Below, piece by piece: positions 43,584 through 51,420 of a stretch of DNA of 64,000 nt (within the stretch, counting starts at the first letter, position 1; each line of letters opens with the position of its first letter). The notes beneath the pieces were generated by a model. That model worked only from the letters and a program-made list of their open reading frames with translations, searched no databases and was not told the origin of the DNA. This stretch comes from Streptomyces sp. NBC_01381 (GTDB lineage: Bacteria; Actinomycetota; Actinomycetes; Streptomycetales; Streptomycetaceae): NCBI RefSeq assembly GCF_026340305.1, contig NZ_JAPEPI010000001.1:2046001-2110000 (forward strand). The letters are read 5' to 3'. A program made the translations under genes and the position numbers.

Positions 43584-44441
43584 ATGAAGCTGCTCCGAGT
43601 CGGTACGGCGGGGTCCGAGCGCCCGGCGCTGCTCGATGCCGAAGGCACCCTGCGGGACCTGTCAGGGACCGTCACGGACATCGACGGCGCGCTGCTCGCC
43701 GACACCGCCGCCCTGGACCGGATCCGGGCCGCCGCCGAGTCGGGCGAGCTGCCCGCGCTCGACGCCGCGGGGCTGCGGGTCGGGCCGCCGGTGGGCCGGA
43801 TCGGCAAGGTCGTGTGCATCGGGCTGAACTATCACGATCATGCGGCCGAGACCGGGGCCGCGACGCCCGCCGAGCCCGTCGTCTTCTTCAAGGCCGCGGA
43901 CACGGTCGTCGGGCCTGACGACACCGTCCTGGTGCCGCGCAAGTCGGTCAAGACCGACTGGGAGGTCGAGCTCGCGGTCGTCATCGGGCGCACCGCGCGC
44001 TACCTGGACTCCGACGAGGAGGCGCTCGCGCACGTCGCCGGGTACGCGGTGGCGCACGACGTGTCGGAGCGCGAGTTCCAGATCGAGCGCGGCGGCACCT
44101 GGGACAAGGGCAAGAACTGCGAGACGTTCAACCCGCTGGGCCCGTGGCTCGTGACGGCCGACGAGGTCGCCGACCCGCAGAACCTGTCCCTGAAGCTCTG
44201 GGTCAACGGCGAGCTGAAGCAGGACGGCTCCACGTCGCAGCAGATCTTCCCGGTCGCTGAAGTGGTGCGCTACGTAAGCCAGTTCATGACCCTGTACCCG
44301 GGGGATGTCATCAACACGGGTACGCCGGCGGGTGTCGCCATGGGGCAGCCGGAGCCCAAGCCTTATCTGCGGGCCGGGGATGTTGTTGAGCTTGAGATTG
44401 AGGGGCTGGGGCGGCAGCGGCAGGAGCTGAAGGGGGCGTAG
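43584..44441 (+). CDS. Fumarylacetoacetate hydrolase family protein
   Basis: 285-aa soluble enzyme of the FAH superfamily, acting on 2-oxo acid or acylpyruvate-type substrates with a divalent metal. The metal site is formed by the Glu pair of WEVELAVVIG and Asp of AHDVSEREFQ. The core GRIGKVVCIGLNYHDHAAE, KNCETFNPLGPW and VINTGTPAGVAMGQ is complete. The ATG at 43584 has AGGGAGA upstream. It stands alone in its unit, ended by a large GC hairpin. Confidence 0.93.
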   Translation: MKLLRVGTAGSERPALLDAEGTLRDLSGTVTDIDGALLADTAALDRIRAAAESGELPALDAAGLRVGPPVGRIGKVVCIGLNYHDHAAETGAATPAEPVVFFKAADTVVGPDDTVLVPRKSVKTDWEVELAVVIGRTARYLDSDEEALAHVAGYAVAHDVSEREFQIERGGTWDKGKNCETFNPLGPWLVTADEVADPQNLSLKLWVNGELKQDGSTSQQIFPVAEVVRYVSQFMTLYPGDVINTGTPAGVAMGQPEPKPYLRAGDVVELEIEGLGRQRQELKGA

Positions 44442-44462
44442 CCCTCCATCTGCGGGTGCGTC

Positions 44463-44492
44463 GTGGCTTGTCGCGCAGTTCCCCGCGCCCCT
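44463..44492 (+). repeat. Dispersed intergenic repeat, family A, copy 1
   Basis: A 30-bp block containing CTTGTCGCGCAGTTCCCCGC and ending GCGCCCCT. Identical or nearly identical blocks occur at 47409-47438, 48497-48526, 61464-61493 and, inverted, 61377-61405. All are between genes and next to a GC-rich hairpin. Confidence 0.88.
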
Positions 44493-44535
44493 GGGGGGGG
44501 GCGCCCCTTCGGGGCAGCCCCCCCCAGGGGGGCGC
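44485..44535. terminator. Large bidirectional GC hairpin
   Basis: GCGCCCCTGGGGGGG pairs imperfectly with CCCCCCAGGGGGGCGC, with an inner GGCGCCCC-TTCG-GGGCAGC. It lies between convergent genes and overlaps repeat A copy 1. Confidence 0.75.
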
Positions 44536-45012
44536 TTACGCGAACCGCTCCAGAGCCTCCACCACCATCGCGTGATCCTCGATCTGCGGCAGCCCCGACA
44601 CCACCACCGCGCCGATGACCCCCGCGCCCCTCACCGCGATCGGGAACGCGCCGCCGTGCGCCGCGTACGCGTCCGGGTCCAGGCGTGAGGACTCCTCGAA
44701 CGTCGTGCCCTTGGCGCGGAAACGGGTGCCGACCAGGAGGGACGAGCAGCCGTAGCGTTCGACGACGCGGCGCTTGCGGGCGATCCAGGCGTCGTTGTCC
44801 GGGGTCGAACCCGGCAGGGCCGCGTGGAAGAGCTGCTGGCCGCCGCGGGTGATGTCGATCGCCACCGGGGCCCCGCGCTCGCGGGCCAGGTCGACCAGGA
44901 GGCTGCCGAGCGCCCAGGCGTCGTCGTACGTGAACTGGGGGAGGACCAGGCGGAGTTCCTGGGACTCCAGCTCGTCCACCGTCGGTGCGGCGGGTGTGGC
45001 AGGCGTCGTCAT
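44536..45012 (-). CDS. UPF0303 / HbpS-like family protein
   Basis: 158 aa of the UPF0303 (GlcG/HbpS-type) family. Conserved segments are AIDITRGGQQLFHAALPG, KRRVVERYGCSSLLVG and the C-terminal HGGAFPIAVRGAGVIGAVVV with GLPQIEDHAMVVEAL. Relatives bind heme or cobalamin or act in poorly known pathways. The ATG overlaps the stop of the Gfo/Idh/MocA gene (ATGA), so it is part of that operon, presumably for sugar use under the divergent ROK regulator. Confidence 0.87.
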   Translation of the reverse strand: MTTPATPAAPTVDELESQELRLVLPQFTYDDAWALGSLLVDLARERGAPVAIDITRGGQQLFHAALPGSTPDNDAWIARKRRVVERYGCSSLLVGTRFRAKGTTFEESSRLDPDAYAAHGGAFPIAVRGAGVIGAVVVSGLPQIEDHAMVVEALERFA

Positions 45013-46097
45013 ACGATCACCGTCACGCTGTCGCGCGCCGAGCGGCGGGCCGCCTCCAGGACGTCGAGGGCCGCGGCCGCCTCGTACGCGGAGACCGGGT
45101 TCGTGCCGGTGCCGCGGAGTGCGGCGGCCACGGCGGCGTAGTACGCGGGGTAGTCGCCCGGCAGCGTCCGGACCGGGGTGCCGCCGCCGGTCAGCGGGGA
45201 CTCGCCGGAGCCGACGCGGCCCCACAGCGACTCGGGCTCGACGCCCCAGTTGCCCCCGCCCTCGGGGGTCGGGCGCTCGCCCTCGCGCAGGGCTGCCTCC
45301 TGTGGGTCGAGGCCGTACTTGACGTAGCCCGCTTTCGATCCCAACGCACGGAAACGCGGGCCGAGTTGGGCGGTCGTTGCGCTCACGTACAGATGCGAGC
45401 GGACGCCGCTCGCGTGCGTGATCGCGATGAACGTGTCGTCGTCGGCCGCCGCGCCGGGGCGGCGGATGTCGGACTCGGCGTATACGGACATCGCCGGGCC
45501 GAAGAGGACCAGGGCCTGGTCGACCACGTGGGACCCGAGGTCGTAGAGCAGACCTCCGATCTCTTCGGGGTCACCGGACTCGCGCCAGCCGCCCTTGGGC
45601 TGCGGACGCCAGCGCTCGAAGCGGGACTCGAAGCGCCATACGTCGCCGAGCTCGCCGTCGGCCACGAGCTTCTGGAGCGTACGGAAGTCGTTGTCCCAGC
45701 GGCGGTTCTGGAAGACGGACAGGAGAAGGCCGCGGTCGTCGGCGAGGGCGGCGAGCTCGCGCGCCTCGGCGGCGGTGCCGGCGATCGGCTTGTCGACGAC
45801 CACGGGGAGGCCGGCCTTGAGGGCGGCGTGCGCGAGCGCGACGTGCGTCTTGTTCGGGGACGCGATCACGACCAGGTCGAGCTCGTCCGCGCGGTCCCAC
45901 AGCTCGTCGGCCGTCGCGGCGAACCGCAGCTCGTCGCCGAACTCGGCGCGGGCCTGTGCCTGGCGCTCGGGGTTCGACGTGACGACCGTGTCGAGGGCCA
46001 GGCCCTCGGTGGCGGCGATCAGCGGGGCGTGGAAGACGGAGCCCGCGAGGCCGTATCCGATGAGGGCCACGCGCAGAGGGGAGCCTGTACCAGTCAT
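45009..46097 (-). CDS. Gfo/Idh/MocA-family oxidoreductase
   Basis: 362-aa NAD(P)-dependent dehydrogenase. The Rossmann motif is VALIGYGLAGSVFHAPLIAA, the catalytic region is VVVDKPIAGTAAEARELA (EKP-like DKP), and the C-terminal alpha/beta domain contains GGLLYDLGSHVVDQAL with the conserved His. Substrates in the family are sugars, inositols and related polyols. The ATG at 46097 is used; GTG 46106 is possible. An inverted repeat (46111-46123) between it and the divergent ROK gene is a likely operator. Confidence 0.92.
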   Translation of the reverse strand: MTGTGSPLRVALIGYGLAGSVFHAPLIAATEGLALDTVVTSNPERQAQARAEFGDELRFAATADELWDRADELDLVVIASPNKTHVALAHAALKAGLPVVVDKPIAGTAAEARELAALADDRGLLLSVFQNRRWDNDFRTLQKLVADGELGDVWRFESRFERWRPQPKGGWRESGDPEEIGGLLYDLGSHVVDQALVLFGPAMSVYAESDIRRPGAAADDDTFIAITHASGVRSHLYVSATTAQLGPRFRALGSKAGYVKYGLDPQEAALREGERPTPEGGGNWGVEPESLWGRVGSGESPLTGGGTPVRTLPGDYPAYYAAVAAALRGTGTNPVSAYEAAAALDVLEAARRSARDSVTVIV

Positions 46098-46110
46098 GCG
46101 TTCCACTTAA

Positions 46111-46123
46111 GCAACGCTGTTGC
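46111..46123. promoter_or_regulatory. Inverted repeat, probable ROK operator
   Basis: GCAAC-GCT-GTTGC lies between the divergent oxidoreductase and ROK genes and overlaps the -35-like TTGCCA (46120-46125) of the ROK gene. A -10-like GACAAT (46142-46147) then places +1 at the GTG, so the ROK mRNA is probably leaderless. Confidence 0.65.
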
Positions 46124-46153
46124 CAAAGCGCAAGCGCGGGCGACAATGGGGGT

Positions 46154-47293
46154 GTGAACAGGACTGATGGTGCGAGGGCGGTCGGCGGCGGCGGTGGCGG
46201 CGCCAGGGCGAGCGGCGCAGGGGTGAACCTGCTTGCGCTGCGCGGGCACAACGCCGCCCTCGTGCTGGACCTGCTGCGCACGGCGGACGCGGACGGCATA
46301 AGCCGCCTGGAGATCGCCGAGCGCACGGGGCTCACCCCGCAGGCCGTCAGCAAGATCACCGCACGGCTGCGTACGGAGGGACTCGCGGCGGAGGCGGGCC
46401 GCCGCGCGTCGACCGGGGGCAAACCGCGGACGCTTCTGCGCCTCGTCCCCGAGGCCGGTCACGCGGTCGGCCTTCACCTGGACCGCGACGAACTGACCGC
46501 GGTCCTCGCGGACCTGACGGGGCGGGTGGTCGCGGAACGGCGGGCTCCGCTGGACTTCGGGGCGGGCGCGGACGCGGTGGTCGACGCGGCGGTGGATGTG
46601 GTGCGGGAACTGGTCCGTCTCCCGGGGGATCCGGGGCGGCTGCTCGGCGTCGGCATCGCGCTGCCGGGGCCGCTTGACCACACGGACGGCGTGCTGCACC
46701 GGGTGACCGGGTTCCCCGCGTGGGACGGGTTTCCGCTGCGGGAAGCGTTCGCCGCGCGGCTTGGGCTGCCGGTCGTCGTCGACAAGGACACGAACGCGGC
46801 CGCGCTCGGCCTGGCCCTCGGCGGTGTGGCGGAGTCCTTCGCGTATCTGCACCTGGGTACGGGACTCGGCGCGGGTCTCGTCCTCTCCGGCGGCCTCTAC
46901 CGCGGCGCGCGGACCGGCGCCGGCGAATTCGGCCACCAGGTGATCCAGCTGGACGGCCCGCGGTGCGGCTGCGGCGACCGCGGCTGCATCGAGGCACTGT
47001 GCCTCGCGGCGGTGGCCCGCGGCGACACCGCGGAGGCGGCCCGCGCGCTTGGCGTGGGCGCGGCGAACCTGGTGAGCCTGCTGGACATCGACCGCGTGCT
47101 GCTGGGTGGGCGGGCAGTCTTCGCGGCCGCGGAGTCCTTCGTACGCGGAGTGGGCGAGGTCGTCTCCGAGCGTGTGCGGCGGGGCGGCGGCGATACGGAG
47201 GTGCCGGTGGCGGTGGCTTCGGGTGGGGATCGCGGGGTGGCGGAGGGGGCGGCACAGTTGGTGCTTGCGCCGGTGTTCGGGCGGGGCGGGTAG
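46154..47293 (+). CDS. ROK-family transcriptional regulator
   Basis: 379 aa. A Gly/Ala-rich N-terminus is followed by a winged HTH (LRTADADGISRLEIAERTGL, TPQAVSKITARLRTEGL) and a ROK sugar-kinase-like domain. The zinc motif CGCGDRGCIE and the phosphate loop LHLGTGLGAGLVL are present. It is most likely a sugar-responsive repressor of the divergent oxidoreductase and UPF0303 operon. GTG 46154 is taken because a -10 precedes it by 6 nt. Confidence 0.92.
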   Translation: MNRTDGARAVGGGGGGARASGAGVNLLALRGHNAALVLDLLRTADADGISRLEIAERTGLTPQAVSKITARLRTEGLAAEAGRRASTGGKPRTLLRLVPEAGHAVGLHLDRDELTAVLADLTGRVVAERRAPLDFGAGADAVVDAAVDVVRELVRLPGDPGRLLGVGIALPGPLDHTDGVLHRVTGFPAWDGFPLREAFAARLGLPVVVDKDTNAAALGLALGGVAESFAYLHLGTGLGAGLVLSGGLYRGARTGAGEFGHQVIQLDGPRCGCGDRGCIEALCLAAVARGDTAEAARALGVGAANLVSLLDIDRVLLGGRAVFAAAESFVRGVGEVVSERVRRGGGDTEVPVAVASGGDRGVAEGAAQLVLAPVFGRGG

Positions 47294-47332
47294 CTGCGCC
47301 TTGCTTGAGCGGGGGCTTTGCTGAACCGGGGG

Positions 47333-47376
47333 ATCACCGGCTTCGCCGAGTTCGTCCTCAAGCGCCGGACGGGCTG
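47333..47376 (-). repeat. Dispersed intergenic repeat, family B, inverted copy
   Basis: It starts ATCACCGGCTTCGCCGAGTT and ends GCCGGACGGGCTG, the reverse complement of the copy at 23267-23310 with a few substitutions. Confidence 0.8.
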
Positions 47377-47408
47377 GGCCTCGGTCCGTGCTTGTCTGTC
47401 GGTGCATC

Positions 47409-47438
47409 GTGGCTTGTCGCGCAGTTCCCCGCGCCCCT
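47409..47438 (+). repeat. Dispersed intergenic repeat, family A, copy 2
   Basis: Identical over 30 bases to the copy at 44463-44492; followed by GCGGGGCGC, which can pair with the GCGCCCC end. Confidence 0.88.
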
Positions 47439-47609
47439 GCGGGGCGCCAATCGCACTTGACCGAAAATCCGCTGAATCAGGGGAGTTGGCGCCGCCACTC
47501 GGGCGCATGGGGCTGTGGCGGGGGCGGAGGTGGCCGGGCCCGCGTGGCAGGGTTTCGGCCCATGGCCAGTGGCTTCCGCCCGCCCGATCCGTGCTCAGCA
47601 AAGGCCCCT

Positions 47610-48437
47610 ATGCGACTCCGCCGCCACCTCGCCTCCGGCGTCACCGCAGCCGCTGCCGCCGCGTTGGTGGCGGGGGCGGCAGCCGGCGTGGAGGCGGCGG
47701 GGAGACCGCAGGGCCAGGTTCCGCGGCCGACGTGCGCCTCCGCCGTCCACGGGGAATTCCCCATCGATACGCAGATCGGGGGTGGCCCCGGCGCCTATGA
47801 ATCCGGCGGCGGCTTCCGCGGCTTGACCGTCGAACTGGCCAACACCACGCGCGGCACCTGCGGGAACATCCACCCCGTAGTCGTCATCGTCGACCAGGAG
47901 CGTCAGCTGCGGCCCCGGCAGATTCAGCTGGAGTTCCACGACGGCGCACGGTGGCGGCCGGTGCGGTTCGAGCGGACCGACCGGGACGAGAACGTCGGCG
48001 TCTTCGGTGCCGGAGGCAAGGGCGGCTTCGCCGGGTTCACGGTCGGCGCGGGGAAGCGACTCGGCGTCAAGGTGCGGCTGTCCTTCACCTCCGACGCGCG
48101 CTCCGAGCGTGCCGTGGCCTCCGCCGCGATTGTTCAGCGGCGGGACGATGACGGTGACTGGGTGGGGGAGTCGCGGGACTACGCGTTCGCCATCCGCGAG
48201 GAGGAGGCCGGTGACGGGGGTCGGGACGAGGGCGGCGGCGACACCACCGCGGGTGCTGATGGCGGTGGTCGTGAGGGCGAGGCGTCTGCCGGTGACGGGT
48301 TCTCGTACGCGGATGAGCTTGCCGCCACCGGGCCGGGCACGCTGCTCCGTGTCGGTGCCATTGCCGCGGCGCTGTTCGCCTGCGGCTGGGGCTTGATGGT
48401 GGGGACGCGGCGGATCCTCGCGGGCAGGAGGCGTTGA
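47610..48437 (+). CDS. Secreted protein with LAXTG sorting signal (sortase E substrate)
   Basis: 275 aa. The signal peptide (MRLRRHLASG then an Ala-rich helix ending about residue 30) leads to an extracellular beta-rich domain with one Cys pair (PTCASAV and GTCGN). A Gly/Asp/Glu-rich stalk (residues about 205-235) follows. The C-terminus has LAATG (in DELAATGPGT), a hydrophobic helix (VGAIAAALFACGWGLMV) and RRILAGRRR. This is the full tripartite sorting signal of the class E LAXTG type, and a class E sortase is encoded at 41300. Function of the exported domain unknown. Confidence 0.87.
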   Translation: MRLRRHLASGVTAAAAAALVAGAAAGVEAAGRPQGQVPRPTCASAVHGEFPIDTQIGGGPGAYESGGGFRGLTVELANTTRGTCGNIHPVVVIVDQERQLRPRQIQLEFHDGARWRPVRFERTDRDENVGVFGAGGKGGFAGFTVGAGKRLGVKVRLSFTSDARSERAVASAAIVQRRDDDGDWVGESRDYAFAIREEEAGDGGRDEGGGDTTAGADGGGREGEASAGDGFSYADELAATGPGTLLRVGAIAAALFACGWGLMVGTRRILAGRRR

Positions 48438-48496
48438 TCGTAGCCCCGCGGCGGTGCGCTCCGCGGGTAGGCCGGTGTGGAATCTGCGGGTCGTCC

Positions 48497-48526
48497 GTGG
48501 CTTGTCGCGCAGTTCCCCGCGCCCCT
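48497..48526 (+). repeat. Dispersed intergenic repeat, family A, copy 3
   Basis: Same 30-base block as at 44463 and 47409, preceded by the shared ATCTGCGGGT. It is followed by two copies of CCCTTACGGGGCC (about 48523 and 48551), short hairpins in tandem. Confidence 0.85.
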
Positions 48527-48637
48527 TACGGGGCCGGTCGGCGCCCCGCGTCCCTTACGGGGCCCGGTCGACGCCCCGCGAGGGCCCCGCACCCGCCGTT
48601 CACCCCCCAGTTCACCGACGTCTGCGAACATCCCTCC

Positions 48638-49456
48638 GTGAACAACCCGAACTCCCCGCACCCGCCCGCCCACCTGCTCGATCAGGCCCCCGGAGCGCCC
48701 ATCCGCTCCGGTATCCCCGAGCATGGACGCATCCCGAAGTACTACGCCGTCAAGGCCAGGATCGCCGCCCTGATAGAGGAGTTGGGGGACGGGCAGACGC
48801 TGCCGACCGAGCGGGATCTGGCCGTGCGGTACGAAGTCGCCCGGGAGACCGTGCGCCAGGCGCTGCGTGAGCTGCTGCTCGAAGGGCGGCTGCGCAGGCA
48901 AGGGAGGGGCACCGTCGTCGCCGGGCCCAAGCTGGAGCAGCCGCTCTCCCTCGCCAGCTATACCGAAGGGGTGCGCAGGCAGGGGCGTACACCTGGGCGA
49001 AATCTCATCTCACTCGACCGTTTCCCCGCCCCCGGGCCCCTCGCCGCAGAGATCGGGGTGAAGCAGGGGGAGCCCGTCTGGCACATGGAGCGTGTGCTGC
49101 TCGCCGATGACGAGCGGGTGGGGCTCGAGAGTACGTATGTGTCCGTGGCCCGCGTTCCCGACATCGACCGTGACTTCGAGCCCGACTCCTCCTTCTACGC
49201 CTATCTGCGCGACCGGCTCGGCATCTCCTTCGGGGACGCCGACGAGCGCATCGAGACGGTGCTTGCCACGCCTCGCGAGGCGCTGCTCATCGGTACGCCG
49301 CCCGCGCTCCCGATGCTGCTGATCCACCGCGTGTCACGGGACACCTCGGGCCATCCGCTGGAGCGGGTGCGCACGCTCTACCGGGGCGACCGCTTCTCCT
49401 TCACCACCCACCTGGGCGGCCGCGGCGACAGCGACAGCGACAGCGACAACGGCTGA
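48638..49456 (+). CDS. GntR/HutC-family regulator of the aminophosphonate operon
   Basis: 272 aa. The N-terminal winged HTH (KYYAVKARIAALIEEL, LPTERDLAVRYEVARETVRQ) and a C-terminal UTRA ligand-binding domain (VWHMERVLLADDERVGLEST, LLIHRVSRDTSGHPLER) are typical of the HutC subfamily. It ends with an Asp/Ser repeat (DSDSDSDNG). GTG 48638 is used because the longer frame crosses repeat A. A DasR-like palindrome GGGTCTAGGCCA (49508-49519) between this gene and the catabolic genes is the probable operator. Confidence 0.88.
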   Translation: MNNPNSPHPPAHLLDQAPGAPIRSGIPEHGRIPKYYAVKARIAALIEELGDGQTLPTERDLAVRYEVARETVRQALRELLLEGRLRRQGRGTVVAGPKLEQPLSLASYTEGVRRQGRTPGRNLISLDRFPAPGPLAAEIGVKQGEPVWHMERVLLADDERVGLESTYVSVARVPDIDRDFEPDSSFYAYLRDRLGISFGDADERIETVLATPREALLIGTPPALPMLLIHRVSRDTSGHPLERVRTLYRGDRFSFTTHLGGRGDSDSDSDNG

Positions 49457-49507
49457 AGCTCCCCTCCCCGAACCGCGATCGATCCACGACGATAACGAGA
49501 ACGTAAC

Positions 49508-49519
49508 GGGTCTAGGCCA
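49508..49519. promoter_or_regulatory. Candidate HutC-type operator of the aminophosphonate operon
   Basis: GGGTCTAGGCCA matches the TGGTCTAGACCA type of GntR/HutC sites at 10 of 12 positions and lies 76 bases before the FAD oxidoreductase start. GGCCAACC and GGTGGCC around it form a second imperfect inverted repeat. Confidence 0.6.
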
Positions 49520-49594
49520 ACCTTGGGTGGCCGTTCACCGTCCCGTTGCCGTCCAGCCCCGTGCGGGTCACTCGTCCCCAGGAGCGTTGCCGTC

Positions 49595-50719
49595 GTGAGA
49601 GTCATCGTCGTAGGAGCCGGCGTGGTGGGAACCATGCACGCCTGGCACGCAGTGGAACGCGGCCACGAGGTCGTACAGATCGAGCGAGAGACCGAGGCCC
49701 GAGGAGCCTCGCTGCGCAACTTCGGCCAGATATGGGTGAGCGGCCGCGCCGGCGGCGAGGAGCTCGAAACGGCGCTGCGGGCGCGTGAGTTGTGGCAGGG
49801 CATCGGCGAGCGTGTGCCGGGCCTCGGCTTCCGGGCCAACGGCTCCCTCACCCTCGTACGCAATGAACGCGAGCACGCCGTCGCCGAGGCCGCGCTCACC
49901 CGCCCCGACGCGGCTGAGCGCGGCTACAAGCTGCTGACCGCCGACGAGGCCCGCGACCTCAACCCCGCCCTGCGCGGCGAGTTCAGTTCCGCCCTGTGGT
50001 GCGAGCGGGACGCCGCCGTGGAGCCGCGCACGGCTCAACTCCGGCTGCGGGAGGCCCTGTTGGCGAACCCGCGTTACACCTTCCTGCCGGGGCGCGAGGT
50101 CCGCGAAGTCGTCGGTGAGAGCGCGGTGCGGGACGACCACGGTGACGTACACACCGGTGATGTCGTCGTGCTCGCCACCGGCGCCTGGCTCGGCGGGCTC
50201 GTGCGCGAGCTGGCGGGACCGGATCTGCCCGTGCGGCGCGTGCGGCTGCAGATGATGCAGACGGAGCCACTCGGCGAGGCGCTCACCACCTCCGTCGCCG
50301 ACGCGGACAGCTTCCGTTACTACCCGGCGTACAAGTCGGACGCCCTCGACGCGCTCAACGCCGGGCAGGCGCAGACGCCGACCGCCGCCGCGCACAAGAT
50401 GCAGCTGCTCATGGTGCAGCGCGCGGACGGCGGCCTGACCATCGGCGACACCCACGAGTACGAGCACCCCTTCGCCTTCGACACCCTCGAAGACCCCTAC
50501 GACCACCTCACCGAGGTCGTCGAGGGCTTCCTCGGGCGGCCGCTGCCGAAGATCAAGCGGCGCTGGGCCGGGGTGTACGCGCAGTGCGTCGACACGAGCC
50601 GCGTCGTCCACCGCCAGCAGGTGCGCGACGGCGTGTGGCTGGTCACCGGGCCCGGCGGGCGCGGCATGACCTGCTCGCCCGCGATCGCCGAGAAGACCGC
50701 CGACGAGCTGGGATGGTGA
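49595..50719 (+). CDS. FAD-dependent aminophosphonate oxidoreductase (TIGR03364-like)
   Basis: 374-aa D-amino-acid-oxidase-type flavoenzyme. It starts VRVIVVGAGVVGTMHAWHAV (FAD-binding GxGxxG), has the second-site ARGASLRNFGQIWVSG, and ends in DGVWLVTGPGGRGMTCSPAI. It resembles the family of FAD oxidoreductases found beside phosphonatases and phosphonate transporters. Members are reported to oxidise 2-aminoethylphosphonate or its N-methyl derivative to phosphonoacetaldehyde. No PhnW transaminase is present, so this enzyme probably supplies the aldehyde. GTG 49595 has AGGAG 10 bases upstream. It overlaps the next gene. Confidence 0.88.
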   Translation: MRVIVVGAGVVGTMHAWHAVERGHEVVQIERETEARGASLRNFGQIWVSGRAGGEELETALRARELWQGIGERVPGLGFRANGSLTLVRNEREHAVAEAALTRPDAAERGYKLLTADEARDLNPALRGEFSSALWCERDAAVEPRTAQLRLREALLANPRYTFLPGREVREVVGESAVRDDHGDVHTGDVVVLATGAWLGGLVRELAGPDLPVRRVRLQMMQTEPLGEALTTSVADADSFRYYPAYKSDALDALNAGQAQTPTAAAHKMQLLMVQRADGGLTIGDTHEYEHPFAFDTLEDPYDHLTEVVEGFLGRPLPKIKRRWAGVYAQCVDTSRVVHRQQVRDGVWLVTGPGGRGMTCSPAIAEKTADELGW

Positions 50720-51420
50720 GTGAATTGACCGCGAAGAGCATGGGTCTGGTCGTGCTCGACATGGCCGGGACCACCGTCGCCGACGGAGGCCTGGTCGAGC
50801 AGGCTTTCGCCGTCGCCGCGCAGGAGCTCGGCGTACAGCCGGGATCGGCCGACCACACCGCGAAGCTCGACTATGTGCGCGCCACCATGGGCGAGTCCAA
50901 GATCTCCGTCTTCCGGCACCTGTTCGGTGCGGAAGCCCTCGCCCAGCGTGCCAACGTGGCCTTCGAGAAGGCGTACGGGGAGCTGGTGGACGGCGGGCGC
51001 ATCGCGCCGATCGCCGGGGCCAGGGAAGCCATCGAGGAGCTGAAAGGGGAGGGGCGGACCGTCGTCCTGACCACCGGCTTCGCCCGCGTCACCCAGGACG
51101 CCATCCTGGATGCGCTCGGGTGGCGGGACCTGGTCGAGCTGACCCTGTGCCCGGCCGACGCGGGCGGTCGCGGGCGGCCCTGTCCGGACATGGTCCTGAG
51201 CGCGTTCCTGCGGACGGGGGTGGTGGACGGCGTCCGGCAGATCGCCGTCGCGGGCGACACGGCGTACGACATGATGAGCGGCGTCCACGCGGGGGCCTCG
51301 GTCGTCGCGGGCGTGCTCACCGGGGCGCACGACGACGCGGCGCTGCGTGCGGCCGGCGCCACACACATACTCGGTTCCGTCGCCGAACTCCCCGCGATAC
51401 TCAGGGGTGTTGACGCATGA
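50713..51420 (+). CDS. Phosphonatase-like HAD hydrolase (TIGR03351 type)
   Basis: 235-aa HAD-superfamily enzyme related to phosphonoacetaldehyde hydrolase PhnX. The nucleophile motif is VLDMAGTTVAD, motif II TTGF, and the acidic motif is VAGDTAYDMMSG. The cap has MGESKIS, where PhnX carries the Schiff-base Lys (MGLLK), so the P-C bond chemistry is plausible. The product would be acetaldehyde and phosphate. ATG 50713 overlaps the oxidoreductase by 7 bp; GTG 50716 gives a 4-bp overlap and is equally possible. Its TGA overlaps the ABC ATPase ATG. Confidence 0.88.
   Translation: MVSELTAKSMGLVVLDMAGTTVADGGLVEQAFAVAAQELGVQPGSADHTAKLDYVRATMGESKISVFRHLFGAEALAQRANVAFEKAYGELVDGGRIAPIAGAREAIEELKGEGRTVVLTTGFARVTQDAILDALGWRDLVELTLCPADAGGRGRPCPDMVLSAFLRTGVVDGVRQIAVAGDTAYDMMSGVHAGASVVAGVLTGAHDDAALRAAGATHILGSVAELPAILRGVDA

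Larger units (their letters stand above)
47294..47609. other. Intergenic stretch with two dispersed repeats
   Basis: 316 bases without a gene. It contains repeat B inverted (47333-47376) and repeat A (47409-47438), followed by GC-rich sequence that should hold the promoter of the next gene. Such repeats may act as transcription terminators. Confidence 0.65.
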
